A stretch of DNA of 28,743 nucleotides from CAYTZH01 sp964442285. GTDB lineage: Bacteria > Myxococcota_A > UBA9160 > JAFDET01. The notes under the pieces were generated by a model. It saw only the letters and a list, made by a program, of their open reading frames with translations, ran no database searches and had not been told where the DNA came from. Within the stretch, counting starts at the first letter, position 1. Each line of letters begins with the position of its first letter. The stretch covers positions 1-28,743 of the forward strand of contig CAYTZH010000051.1 of assembly GCA_964442285.1 (NCBI GenBank), in the 5' to 3' direction. Made by a program: the position numbers and the translations under genes. Shown piece after piece: positions 8,110 through 15,332 of the stretch.

Positions 8110-9555
8110 TCAGCGCCCGGGCTGTCGGAACAGCTCGTTCAGGTACTCCACCAGGAGCCGCTCCCGCAGGCGCACGGGCAGGGCGTTCAGCACCTCGTTG
8201 ATCTCCGCCATGCGACCGGGGAGCGCGTCCCCCTGGATGCCCGCCATGGCGAGCATGCCGTTGAAGACCTCGTCGCTCACGTCCACGGGTTCCAGGTGTC
8301 CGAAGGCCGCCCGGATCTTGGGCGCCAGCTCGCCCGAGGGCAGCGCCCGGGCCCGCTCCACCGCGTCCTTCAGGTCGGTCAGCATGGGCTCCACCCAGTG
8401 CACGCTGGCCGGGTTGACCGAGAGGTGGATGTTCTCGGGCGAGCAGCCGTAGGCGAGCTGCGGCTGCACGTACCAGTCGCGCTCCTTCATCTCGTCGGCG
8501 ATGTGGAACACGCTCACGCTGTCGGAGCTGAACGCCACCAGGTTCATGTCCGGCCGGCCGAGCATGCGCAGGTCCGGATGCGCCTCCACCACCTCCGCGA
8601 TGCGGCGGGTGGCGTCCCGCACCTTGCGGGTGATCTCCAGGTAGCCGTCGTCGCCGAAGTAGTGGAGGACGGCCCAGGAGGCCGCGACCGGGCCCGCCGA
8701 CTTGCTGCTCTGCACGGTCGGGTTGATCACCGTGTAGCCGGTCCAGTTGGAGCAGGCGTACATGGCGTACTTCCGCAGCGACTTGTCCCGGAACAGGATC
8801 GTCGACGCGCCCTTGGCCGCGAAGGCGTACTTGTGGAGGTCCATGGAGATGGAGGTCACGCCCGGCACCGAGAAGTCGAAGTCCGGGACCGGGTCGCCCA
8901 GGCGCCTGAAGTAGGGCAGCAGGAAGCCGCCCATGCAGGCGTCGACGTGGAGCAGCAGGTCGCGCTCCAGGGCGAGCTGGCCGAGCTCGGTGATGGGGTC
9001 GACCACGCCGTGGGCGTAGGAGATGGCGGAGCCCACCAGCAGCACCGTGTCGGGCCCGATGGCGTCGCGCACGGTGTCGGGGTCGGCGCGGAAGCTCCCC
9101 GGATCCACCGGGACGATCACCGGCTCGACGCCCAGGTAGTGGGCCGCCTTCTGGAACGAGGCGTGGGCCGTCTCGGGCAGCACCATCTCGGGGCGGGCCA
9201 CGTGGGGCCGATGCTCCCGGGCCCAGTCCCGGGCCGCCTTCACCGCCAGGATCAGGCTCTCGGTGCCGCCGCTGGTGAAGTTGCCGACGACGTTCTCGTC
9301 GCCGCCCAGGTGCCCCGCCGCCATGGCGACCACCTCGTTCTCCATCTGCAGCGCGCTCGGGAAGACCGTCGGATCGAGGCCGTTCTCGGTGAGGTAGGCC
9401 ATGAAGGCCTCCTTGATCACCTGCTCGGCCTCCTGGCCCGGGTCGTAGACGTAGGCCCAGGTGCGGCCGTTGCGCCAGGGCATGTCGCCCTGGCGGAAGC
9501 GCTCGAGCTGCTCGTGGATCGCGTCTCGGGTCCAGCCCTTCTCGGGGATGCGCAT
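8110..9555 (-). CDS. PLP-dependent decarboxylase / sphingosine-1-phosphate lyase-like
   Basis: A fold-type I PLP enzyme of 481 aa in the group II decarboxylase superfamily. Visible are NFTSGGTESL (92-101), the PLP-stacking His131 in ETAHASF, HVDACMGGF (203-211) with the PLP Asp205, and the Schiff-base Lys242 in SMDLHKYAFAAKGAS. The HVDAC and DLHKY forms are nearer to sphingosine-1-phosphate lyase and archaeal tyrosine/aspartate decarboxylase-like proteins than to glutamate decarboxylase. Start ATG 9555 has GAGGAG at good spacing. It is the first gene of a leftward operon with a candidate promoter at 9585-9613. The reaction (C-C lyase or decarboxylation) is unresolved. Confidence 0.85.
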   Translation of the reverse strand: MRIPEKGWTRDAIHEQLERFRQGDMPWRNGRTWAYVYDPGQEAEQVIKEAFMAYLTENGLDPTVFPSALQMENEVVAMAAGHLGGDENVVGNFTSGGTESLILAVKAARDWAREHRPHVARPEMVLPETAHASFQKAAHYLGVEPVIVPVDPGSFRADPDTVRDAIGPDTVLLVGSAISYAHGVVDPITELGQLALERDLLLHVDACMGGFLLPYFRRLGDPVPDFDFSVPGVTSISMDLHKYAFAAKGASTILFRDKSLRKYAMYACSNWTGYTVINPTVQSSKSAGPVAASWAVLHYFGDDGYLEITRKVRDATRRIAEVVEAHPDLRMLGRPDMNLVAFSSDSVSVFHIADEMKERDWYVQPQLAYGCSPENIHLSVNPASVHWVEPMLTDLKDAVERARALPSGELAPKIRAAFGHLEPVDVSDEVFNGMLAMAGIQGDALPGRMAEINEVLNALPVRLRERLLVEYLNELFRQPGR

Positions 9556-9584
9556 CGGGGTCTCCTCTCCGGTTCGGCAGCTGC

Positions 9585-9613
9585 ATTGGACGCCGTCCGC
9601 CGGCCCGGGTCAA
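9585..9613 (-). promoter_or_regulatory. Candidate sigma70 promoter of the decarboxylase operon
   Basis: On the minus strand: TTGACC (9613-9608), exactly 17 bases, then TCCAAT (9590-9585), matching 5/6 and 4/6 of the sigma70 consensus. The expected transcription start is about 20-25 bases before ATG 9555. It lies in the 120-base gap shared with the divergent VOC gene. Confidence 0.45.
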
Positions 9614-9675
9614 GGGGGCGCGCCGCACCCGTGCAGGGGGGCGCGGAGTGCGGGCGGGCGTGCCATGCTGGTCGG

Positions 9676-10572
9676 ATGCTGACGGCGCTCGACCACGTGC
9701 TGGTCGCCGTGGAGAACCTGGACGCCGCCATCGGCACCTGGGCCCGGCTCCTGGGCCGGCGCCCCGCCTGGCGCGGCGAGCACCCGGGAAACGGCACCCG
9801 CAACGCGCTCTTCCGGCTGGAGAACACCTACCTGGAGCTGCTCTCGCCCGAGGGCCAGGGTCCCGTGGGCGACGCCCTGCGGGCCTGGCTGGCCGAGCGG
9901 GGCGACGGTCCCCTGGGCCTGGCGTTCGCCACCGACGACGCCGCGGGTCTTCGCGAGGCCTTCGCCGACCGCGGTCTCGAGCCCGGCCCCGTGGAGAAGG
10001 GCCTCGGGCGGGACGTGGAGTCGGGCGCCTTCCGCGAGTGGCTGCGGGTGCCCCTGCCCCTGGAGCGCACCCGCGGCGTGGTGCTCTTCGCCATCGAGCA
10101 CCGTTCGCCGGACGCAGTCCTCCCGCCGTCGGGCCCGCTCGTCGACGAGGCGGGCTGCGTCTCCGGCATCGACCACGCCGTGGTGCAGAGCCCCGACCCG
10201 GAGGCCACCCGCGCCCTCTACGGCGACGGCCTGGGCCTGCGCCTGGCCCTCGACCGGGAGTTCCCCCAGTGGGGCATGCGCCTGCTCTTCTTCCGCGTCG
10301 CCGGGGTGACCGTGGAGGTGGCCGCGCGCCTGCCGGGCGCCGAGACCGCCGGCCCCGAGGCAGAGACACCGCCCGGCGACGCCGACCGCTTCTGGGGGGT
10401 CTCCTGGCGGGTGCCCGACGCCGACGCCGCCCGCGCGCGCCTGGCCGGGCTCGACTTCGACGTCTCCGAGCTGCGCACCGGCCGCCGCCCGGGCACCCGC
10501 GTCTTCACGGTCCGCGGCCCCACCCACGGCGTCGCCACGCTGATGCTCGAGGTCACGCCCGACGGTGGCTAG
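9676..10572 (+). CDS. VOC superfamily protein with two glyoxalase-like domains
   Basis: 298 aa made of two similar vicinal-oxygen-chelate halves. The first begins LDHVLVAVENLDAAIG with a later LELLSPEG strand; the second begins IDHAVVQSPDPEATRALYG with a later VTVEVAARLPG strand. His7 and a glutamate near 54 in the first half, and the His of IDHAV in the second, are possible metal ligands. The first half looks like the glyoxalase-like domain of PF13468 proteins. VOC proteins include dioxygenases, isomerases and resistance proteins, so no reaction is assigned. Start ATG 9676; an earlier ATG at 9665 ends after five codons. The gene diverges from the decarboxylase operon and converges on decayed genes. 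Confidence 0.8.
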   Translation: MLTALDHVLVAVENLDAAIGTWARLLGRRPAWRGEHPGNGTRNALFRLENTYLELLSPEGQGPVGDALRAWLAERGDGPLGLAFATDDAAGLREAFADRGLEPGPVEKGLGRDVESGAFREWLRVPLPLERTRGVVLFAIEHRSPDAVLPPSGPLVDEAGCVSGIDHAVVQSPDPEATRALYGDGLGLRLALDREFPQWGMRLLFFRVAGVTVEVAARLPGAETAGPEAETPPGDADRFWGVSWRVPDADAARARLAGLDFDVSELRTGRRPGTRVFTVRGPTHGVATLMLEVTPDGG

Positions 10573-10703
10573 CTAGCGGGTGTCGAAGAGCACCCGGCCG
10601 TGGCGGCGGATGAACGGGAGCCGCTCCATCCGGTAGCAGTGGCCACGAAGCGCACCGGCGCCGCGGTCTGGTGGACGGGCAAGTCGTCCCAGGACGAGAT
10701 CAT
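10573..10703 (-). pseudogene. Remnant gene with intact ends but no middle
   Basis: An ATG at 10703 with GAGGAG upstream begins MISSWDDLPVHQTAAPVRFV in ordinary coding style; I recall this start (DD-PxHQT) from conserved proteins of the DUF7064/7065 type, but cannot confirm it. About 24 codons in, the coding signal jumps to another frame, which ends CYRMERLPFIRRHGRVLFD and stops at 10573. In the original frame the peptide runs to a meaningless 44 residues. It appears to be a gene whose interior has been deleted, leaving start and stop regions. It follows the similarly damaged aldo/keto reductase by 18 bases. An assembly error is an alternative. Confidence 0.45.
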
Positions 10704-10721
10704 GGGGGCTCCTCGGGCGGG

Positions 10722-11425
10722 TCAGTTGGCGGAGACGGAGTCCACCGCGCCGAAGGCGGCGGCGAGCCGCTCCCGATGCGCGGCCGGCAGCGGACCGCGG
10801 CACAGCGAGCGGACGTTGGCCTCCAGATGGGCCGGGCTGCCCGTGCCCGTGAGCACCACGTGGACGCCGGGCTCGAGGGGTTCAGCAGGTTGAAGCCCAC
10901 CATCATCGCGTCCCAGACGTCGTCGCCCACCGCGCGGGCCAGCATGCGGTGGCCGGGGTCCTCGACGAAACGCTCGCTGAGGGCCAGGAAGCGGATCTTG
11001 CCGGCGTCCCGGGCCCGGAGCAGCTCGGGCACCAGCTCGGCCCGGCAGTGGTCGTAGAGCGACTCGGTCACGCCGTGCAGGTGGAAGACGTCGATGTGAT
11101 CGGTGCCGAGGCGGCGCAGGCTGGCCTCCAGCCGGGCCCGCAGGTGCTCGCCGGCGATGGGGCCCTCGGGCCCCTCGGGCCAGGCCTTGCTCGAGATCAC
11201 CACCTGCTGGCGACGTCCGCTCACCGCGCGACCCACGATCTCCTCGGTGCCGTAGACCGCGGCGGTGTCCAGGAGGTCGATGCCCAGGTCGAGGGCGCGC
11301 TGCACGAGGGCGACGGACTCCTCGGCGCTCGCGCCGCGGCTCTGTCCGAGCCGGGAGTGGCCTCCGCAGCCGAGTCCGACCACGCCCACGCGGAGCTTCG
11401 TGCGACCGAGGATGACCCGCTCCAC
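10722..11425 (-). pseudogene. Aldo/keto reductase with an internal deletion and frameshift
   Basis: Reading from GTG 11425 gives a good aldo/keto reductase start: ILGRTKLRVGVVGLGCGG, then LDLGIDLLDTAAVYGTEE with the active-site Asp-Tyr region, SSKAWPEG, the IDVFHLHGV strand, and ends at VGFNLLNPS near 10882. The next codons belong to the family's C-terminal end, but in another frame: EPGVHVVLTGTGSPAHLEAN, stopping at 10722. About 180 and 52 codons remain where relatives have about 310, so roughly 80 codons of the late barrel are missing. The original frame runs into junk. It starts 7 bases after the flavoprotein stop, so it belonged to that operon. As drawn it cannot make a working reductase; misassembly is possible. 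Confidence 0.75.
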
Positions 11426-11432
11426 GCGCGCC

Positions 11433-12872
11433 CTAGCCGGCGTCGGCCGCGGCGGCGCGGCCGGCGGCCCGGCCGAAGAAGGTGCCGTCGCCGAGGGAGA
11501 GGCCGCTCGAGTAGCCCCCGACCGAGAGGCCCGAGGTGCAGCGTCCCGCGGCGAAGAGCCCCGGCACCGGCGCGCCCAGGGGATCGAGGACGCGGCCGTC
11601 GACATCGCTGGCGAGACCGCCCAGGGTGAAGGCGGCGTAGAGGGACGTGTCGGTCGTGCAGTCGAAGGCGCCGTACGGCGGCGTCCGCAACGGCGCCACG
11701 TACTCGGGCTGCTTGTGGAAGACCGGGTCCGCGCCGCGCTCGGCGTGGCGGTTGTAGAGAGCGAGGGTGGCCTCGAGGGCGCCCTCGGGAAGCTCCAGCT
11801 CCCGCGCCAGCTCCGTCGGGGTCTCGCCGACGGCGGCGAGCTCGCGCGGGTAGTCGGGCTTCTCGAAGACGGCGTCGTCCACCACCAGCCAGGCGCGGCC
11901 GTCCTGGTGGAGCAGGGCGAGCTCGCCCAGGCGCCCGTAGTAGGCGTCCTCGTTCACGAAGCGCTGGCCCTGGGCGTTTACCAGCAGGCCGCGCTTTAGG
12001 CCCCAGGGCTGGGTCACGGGCAGGGAGATCGACAGCGCGTCCATGTGCAGCACGGCGCCGCCCGCCGCCAGGCCGAGCCGGATGCCGCTGCCGTCGTCGC
12101 CCTCGGCGCCGACCCGGAAGCGGCAGCGGCGGGCCCGGGGCGCGTGGGCGGCCAGCATCGCGTCGTCCTGGACGAAGCCGCCCGTGGTCAGCACCACCCC
12201 GCGCCGCGCCCGGATCGCCCGCTCGCTTCCCGCGTGGGCGGCGACCACGCCCAGCACGCGGCCGTCGGCCGCCTGCACCAGGGACATGCAGCGGTGATCC
12301 GCGGCCAGCCGCGCCGGGCTGCGCTCGACGGCGGCGCACAGGGCGCGCATCAGCAGCGGGCCGGCCTGGTGCTCCATCCGCGGCACGTGGCCCCGGGGCG
12401 CGGGGACGGCCCGCTCGCAGAAGGGGTGGGCGCGCTCCGAGCCCGACCACACGAGCCCGTCGTCGGTCGGCGGCTCGCCGCTGCAGCCGTGGTAGAAGGC
12501 TGGCTTGAAGGGGACGCCCTGGGCGAGGAGCCAGTCGTAGTGCCGGGCGCTGCCCTCGCAGTAGCGCTGGATCTTCTGGAGGTCCGGGGCGTCACCGCAG
12601 CTCGCCTCGAGGTAGGCGGCCATGGCCTCGGGGGTGTCGTCGAAGCCGCAGGCCTTCTGGAGCGCGGTGCCGCCGCCCAGGTAGAGGACGCCGCCCGACA
12701 TGGCCGACGTGCCGCCGCCCCCGCTGGCCCGCTCCAGCACCAGGGTGTCGGCCCCGGCGCCCGCGGCCTCGAGGGCGACCGCGGCGCCCGCGCAGCCGAG
12801 TCCCACCACCGCGACGTCGGTGGTCTCGTCCCAGCGGGCGACCGCCGACTCCGGCCGGCAGGCGGCGCTCAC
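11433..12872 (-). CDS. FAD-dependent oxidoreductase, ketosteroid dehydrogenase/fumarate reductase-like
   Basis: A flavoprotein of 479 aa in the FAD_binding_2 family. The N-terminal Rossmann motif is VAVVGLGCAGAAVALEAAG (Gly24, Gly26, Gly29) with Glu47 ending the second strand for the FAD ribose. TSAMSGGVLYLGGG (55-68) follows, then VVLTTGGFVQDD in mid-protein and a C-terminal FAD motif, LFAAGRCTSGLSVGGYSSG. This pattern fits 3-ketosteroid-delta1-dehydrogenase and related soluble fumarate reductases; the substrate is not determined. The only usable start is GTG 12872, which lies inside the first unit of the tandem repeat and has no Shine-Dalgarno; the frame is closed by TGA at 12923. Translation may therefore be weak or rely on upstream coupling. 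Confidence 0.85.
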   Translation of the reverse strand: MSAACRPESAVARWDETTDVAVVGLGCAGAAVALEAAGAGADTLVLERASGGGGTSAMSGGVLYLGGGTALQKACGFDDTPEAMAAYLEASCGDAPDLQKIQRYCEGSARHYDWLLAQGVPFKPAFYHGCSGEPPTDDGLVWSGSERAHPFCERAVPAPRGHVPRMEHQAGPLLMRALCAAVERSPARLAADHRCMSLVQAADGRVLGVVAAHAGSERAIRARRGVVLTTGGFVQDDAMLAAHAPRARRCRFRVGAEGDDGSGIRLGLAAGGAVLHMDALSISLPVTQPWGLKRGLLVNAQGQRFVNEDAYYGRLGELALLHQDGRAWLVVDDAVFEKPDYPRELAAVGETPTELARELELPEGALEATLALYNRHAERGADPVFHKQPEYVAPLRTPPYGAFDCTTDTSLYAAFTLGGLASDVDGRVLDPLGAPVPGLFAAGRCTSGLSVGGYSSGLSLGDGTFFGRAAGRAAAADAG

Positions 12873-13104
12873 GGGTCGGTCGGCGCGCCGGCGCTCACGG
12901 GTCGGTCAGCCCGGCGGCGCTCACGGGTCGGTCNNNNNNNNNNNNNNNNNNNNNNNNNNNNNNNNNNNNNNNNNNNNNNNNNNNNNNNNNNNNNNNNNNN
13001 NNNNNNNNNNNNNNNNNNNNNNNNNNNNNNNNNCGGCGCTCACGGGTCGGTCAGCCCGGCGGCGCTCACGGGTCGGTCGGCGCGCCGGCGCTCACGGGTC
13101 GGTC
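12865..13104. repeat. 26-bp tandem repeat array interrupted by the assembly gap
   Basis: Six visible copies of the core GCGCTCACGGGTCGGTC (17 bp) start at 12865, 12891, 12917, 13036, 13062 and 13088. They are separated by 9-bp linkers of two kinds, GGCGCGCCG and AGCCCGGCG. The order is mirror-like on the two sides of the N run. On the minus strand the rightmost core holds the TGA stop of the copper protein and the leftmost holds the GTG start of the flavoprotein. The true number of copies is hidden by the gap. Confidence 0.9.
12934..13033. other. Assembly gap of 100 N
   Basis: Exactly 100 N between identical repeat units, the usual placeholder for a gap of unknown size. The missing sequence is probably more repeat units, but could hold other DNA. 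Confidence 0.98.
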
Positions 13105-13451
13105 GGCCCGCCGGCCAGCTCGAGCACGGTCTCGGGGGGGAGCTTCTCGATGCCCCGCACGTAGGCGCCGCGGGGGGCGTCCACCAGCTCGAAGGCGATC
13201 TTGTCGCCGGGCGCCAGGGCGCGGGCCTCGGCGGGCTCGGCGACGGCCAGGCTCATGCGCATCGCCCCCATCAGCTCCGGAATGGCCTCGTGGTCGAGCA
13301 CCACCTGCTGGCCCGCGGACTCCACGCGCACCACCTGGCCGCGGGCCGCGTAGGCCGGGGCCTCCTGCTCGGCCCCGCCGCAGGCGGTGCCTCCCAGGAT
13401 CAGCAGCAACAGTGCGACCGCACCCCGCCATCCTCGCCCTCGGCTCGCCAT
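13092..13451 (-). CDS. CusF-like periplasmic copper-binding lipoprotein
   Basis: 119 aa from ATG 13451, with AGGGAG upstream. It has a signal sequence with a hydrophobic core (ALLLLILGG) ending TAC, so Cys24 is a likely but not ideal lipidation site. The mature part is a small beta-barrel domain: RGQVVRVESAGQQVVLDHEA, then IPELMGAMRMSLAV and PGDKIAFEL. His54 and the methionines at 61, 64 and 66 match the His/Met copper set of CusF-type proteins; the CusF tryptophan is absent. The role is likely periplasmic Cu(I) binding. An in-frame start further upstream (13520) is less likely. The stop codon lies in the tandem repeat. It diverges from the MFS gene and is close to the oxidase operon. Confidence 0.75.
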   Translation of the reverse strand: MASRGRGWRGAVALLLLILGGTACGGAEQEAPAYAARGQVVRVESAGQQVVLDHEAIPELMGAMRMSLAVAEPAEARALAPGDKIAFELVDAPRGAYVRGIEKLPPETVLELAGGPTDP

Positions 13452-13494
13452 GGGGTTCTCCCTGCCCGGATCGGGACGCCCGGGTGCTCGCCCG

Positions 13495-13500
13495 AGGATA
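13495..13500 (-). promoter_or_regulatory. Possible -10 box for the CusF-like gene
   Basis: TATCCT on the minus strand, preceded by a TGTGCCA stretch resembling an extended -10, about 44 bases before ATG 13451. No convincing -35 is present. It lies in the 67-base gap shared with the divergent MFS gene. Confidence 0.22.
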
Positions 13501-13518
13501 TGGCACATTCGCGCCTGC

Positions 13519-14712
13519 ATGGCCCAGGACCGTCCCCGCTGGACGCTCCCTCTCCTGTTCAGCGTCGTCGTCGTCGACCTGATCGGGTTCGGGATCGTGA
13601 TCCCCGTGCTCCCGTTCTACGCCGACGCCCTGGGCGCCAGCGCGACGCAGCTCGGCTTCCTGTTCACGGCCTATGCCGGCGCCCAGTTCCTGGCGGCGCC
13701 GCTGTGGGGCCGGCTCTCGGACCGCGTCGGCCGGCGCCCGGTGCTGCTCCTGACCATCGCCGGGACGAGCCTCGGCCTCCTGTGGGTCGGGCTCGCGAGC
13801 TCGCTGCTGGGTCTGTTCCTGGGCCGCCTGGTGGGTGGCGGCTTCGCCGCCAACATCGGCGTGGCCTCGGCCTATCTCTCGGACGTCACCGACGAGGACG
13901 AGCGCACCCGCTGGATGGGCGCCCTGGGCGCCTGCTTCGGCGTGGGCTTCGTGCTGGGGCCGGCCATCGGCGGCCTGCTCTCCGTCTACGGCTACGCGGT
14001 GCCCCTGCTCTTCGCGGCCGGGCTGGCGGCCGTCAACCTGGTCTACGCGGCGCTGGTGCTGCGGGAGGCGCCCCGCCACGCGTCGTCGGCGGCCCCGGCG
14101 CCCCGCTCGCGCGCCGCGGCCCTGCGCGACCCGGCGGTCCTCCGCATCTGCCTGCTCTACCTGGCCTTCTCGGTGGCGGTGGCCCAGCTCGAGACGATCT
14201 TCCCGTACTTCATGAAGGACCGCTTCGGCTATGACGCCCAGCAGGTGGCCTGGATCCTGGTGGGCATCGCCGTGGTCATGGGCGGAATCCAGGGCGGCGG
14301 CATGAAGGCCCTGTCGCGGCGCTTCCGGGAGCCCGTGCTCGTCGGCGCCGGATCTCTGCTCGCGGCCGTATCGATGGGGCTGGTGCCGAGCATGGCCACG
14401 GTGGCCATCCTGCTGGTCCCGCTGGCCGGCGCGGCGATCGGTCGGGCCGTGGCCCAGCCCTCGCTGATGAGCATGGCGTCCATGACCGCAGCCCCCGAAG
14501 GCCGGGGAGCGGTGATGGGCGCGTTCCAGTCGAGCGCCTCCCTGGGGCGCGTGGTCGGACCGTTGCTGGCGGGTATGCTCTATGACGCGTCCCTTCCAGC
14601 GCCCTTCTGGCTTGCCGCGGTGCTGATGCTCGTGGTCGCCCTTCGAGGCCGACTGCTCCCATCCCGCGAACCGAGCGAGCTCCCGCGAGAGGGCAACCTC
14701 CCGCTGCCATAG
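13519..14712 (+). CDS. MFS transporter, TetA/DHA1-like
   Basis: 397 aa with about 12 hydrophobic segments, an inner-membrane secondary transporter. The DHA1 signature GRLSDRVGRRPVL is in the loop after helix 2 (64-76), and helix 1 carries the LIGFGIVIPVLP pattern of the TCR/Tet branch. Most relatives export drugs; some MFS proteins (CcoA) import copper for oxidase assembly. Met-rich stretches (MGGIQGGGM and LMSMASM) occur in the second half but prove nothing. Start ATG 13519 lacks a clear Shine-Dalgarno, so translation may begin close to the 5' end. It ends 21 bases before the DUF420 gene on the same strand and may share its transcript. Confidence 0.85.
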   Translation: MAQDRPRWTLPLLFSVVVVDLIGFGIVIPVLPFYADALGASATQLGFLFTAYAGAQFLAAPLWGRLSDRVGRRPVLLLTIAGTSLGLLWVGLASSLLGLFLGRLVGGGFAANIGVASAYLSDVTDEDERTRWMGALGACFGVGFVLGPAIGGLLSVYGYAVPLLFAAGLAAVNLVYAALVLREAPRHASSAAPAPRSRAAALRDPAVLRICLLYLAFSVAVAQLETIFPYFMKDRFGYDAQQVAWILVGIAVVMGGIQGGGMKALSRRFREPVLVGAGSLLAAVSMGLVPSMATVAILLVPLAGAAIGRAVAQPSLMSMASMTAAPEGRGAVMGAFQSSASLGRVVGPLLAGMLYDASLPAPFWLAAVLMLVVALRGRLLPSREPSELPREGNLPLP

Positions 14713-14733
14713 GAGTTCCCCGAGGGGATACCG

Positions 14734-15168
14734 ATGGACCTGTCCTGGCTACCGGGGCTGAATGCAGCCCTCAACGCGAGCGCCGCCTCGCTGCTGGTCG
14801 TAGGTCGCGACCTGGCGCGTCGCGGTCGCGTGGAGGCGCACCGCCGTGTGATGGGCACCGCCTTCGCGCTCTCCACCCTCTTCCTCGTCGCCTACGTGAC
14901 ACACAAGGCGTCGCGAGGCTTCGAGAACACGACCTTCCACGCCGAAGGCCTCGCCAAGTCGCTCTACCTCGTGCTCCTGGCCTCCCACGTCCTGCTGGCC
15001 ATGGCTGTCCCGGTGCTGGCGATCGCCCTGATCCGCCTGGGGCTTGGCGGACGCCGCGCGTCGCACCGGCGACTCGCCCGCTGGGCCTGGCCGATCTGGA
15101 TGTACGTCTCGGTCACGGGCGTGCTCATCTACGTGCTGCTCTACCACGTCAACCCGGTGCCCGCGTGA
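14734..15168 (+). CDS. DUF420 membrane protein, probable oxidase assembly factor
   Basis: 144 aa with four predicted membrane helices (about 9-24, 40-56, 76-102 and 117-138). It has the spaced histidines of the family: His36 (AHRRVMG), His57 (YVTHK), His85 (LASHVLLA) and His111 (SHRRLARW), which could bind heme or copper. DUF420 genes often accompany cytochrome c oxidase operons, and I recall Firmicutes members (CtaM/YozB) linked to oxidase maturation. Start ATG 14734 has GAGGGG upstream. It lies between the MFS gene and the diheme cytochrome and appears to begin the oxidase cluster. Confidence 0.82.
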   Translation: MDLSWLPGLNAALNASAASLLVVGRDLARRGRVEAHRRVMGTAFALSTLFLVAYVTHKASRGFENTTFHAEGLAKSLYLVLLASHVLLAMAVPVLAIALIRLGLGGRRASHRRLARWAWPIWMYVSVTGVLIYVLLYHVNPVPA

Positions 15169-15212
15169 GGGATCAGCGCTTGTCCAGGTCCGCGGAAATG
15201 CGGGGGAATGGC

Positions 15213-15241
15213 TTGAGGAAGCAGTTCCGATCGGCTACCAA
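15213..15241 (+). promoter_or_regulatory. Candidate promoter in front of the cytochrome c-oxidase genes
   Basis: TTGAGG (15213-15218), a 17-base spacer, then TACCAA (15236-15241), in the gap between DUF420 and the cytochrome c coding region. The -10 match is weak. If real it gives a leader of about 85 bases before the chosen TTG start. Confidence 0.25.
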
Positions 15242-15332
15242 CCGCGGCGCCGGAAGGCCCCCGAAGCAGCGCCCTCTGGGATTTCATACGAGCGCTCTCG
15301 GAGCACTCGCGGCGCAGGAGGCGCGACACGCA

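Noticed and set aside
12865..13104. Repeat array resembling a CRISPR
   Set aside because: The cores are only 17 bp and the 9-bp linkers are themselves repeated (two kinds). There are no unique spacers and no cas genes, so it is a plain tandem repeat.
15165..15332. Longer start (ATG 15165) for the diheme cytochrome c, overlapping the DUF420 stop
   Set aside because: It would place 56 extra residues before a complete signal peptide. I prefer TTG 15333, but the longer form is not excluded.
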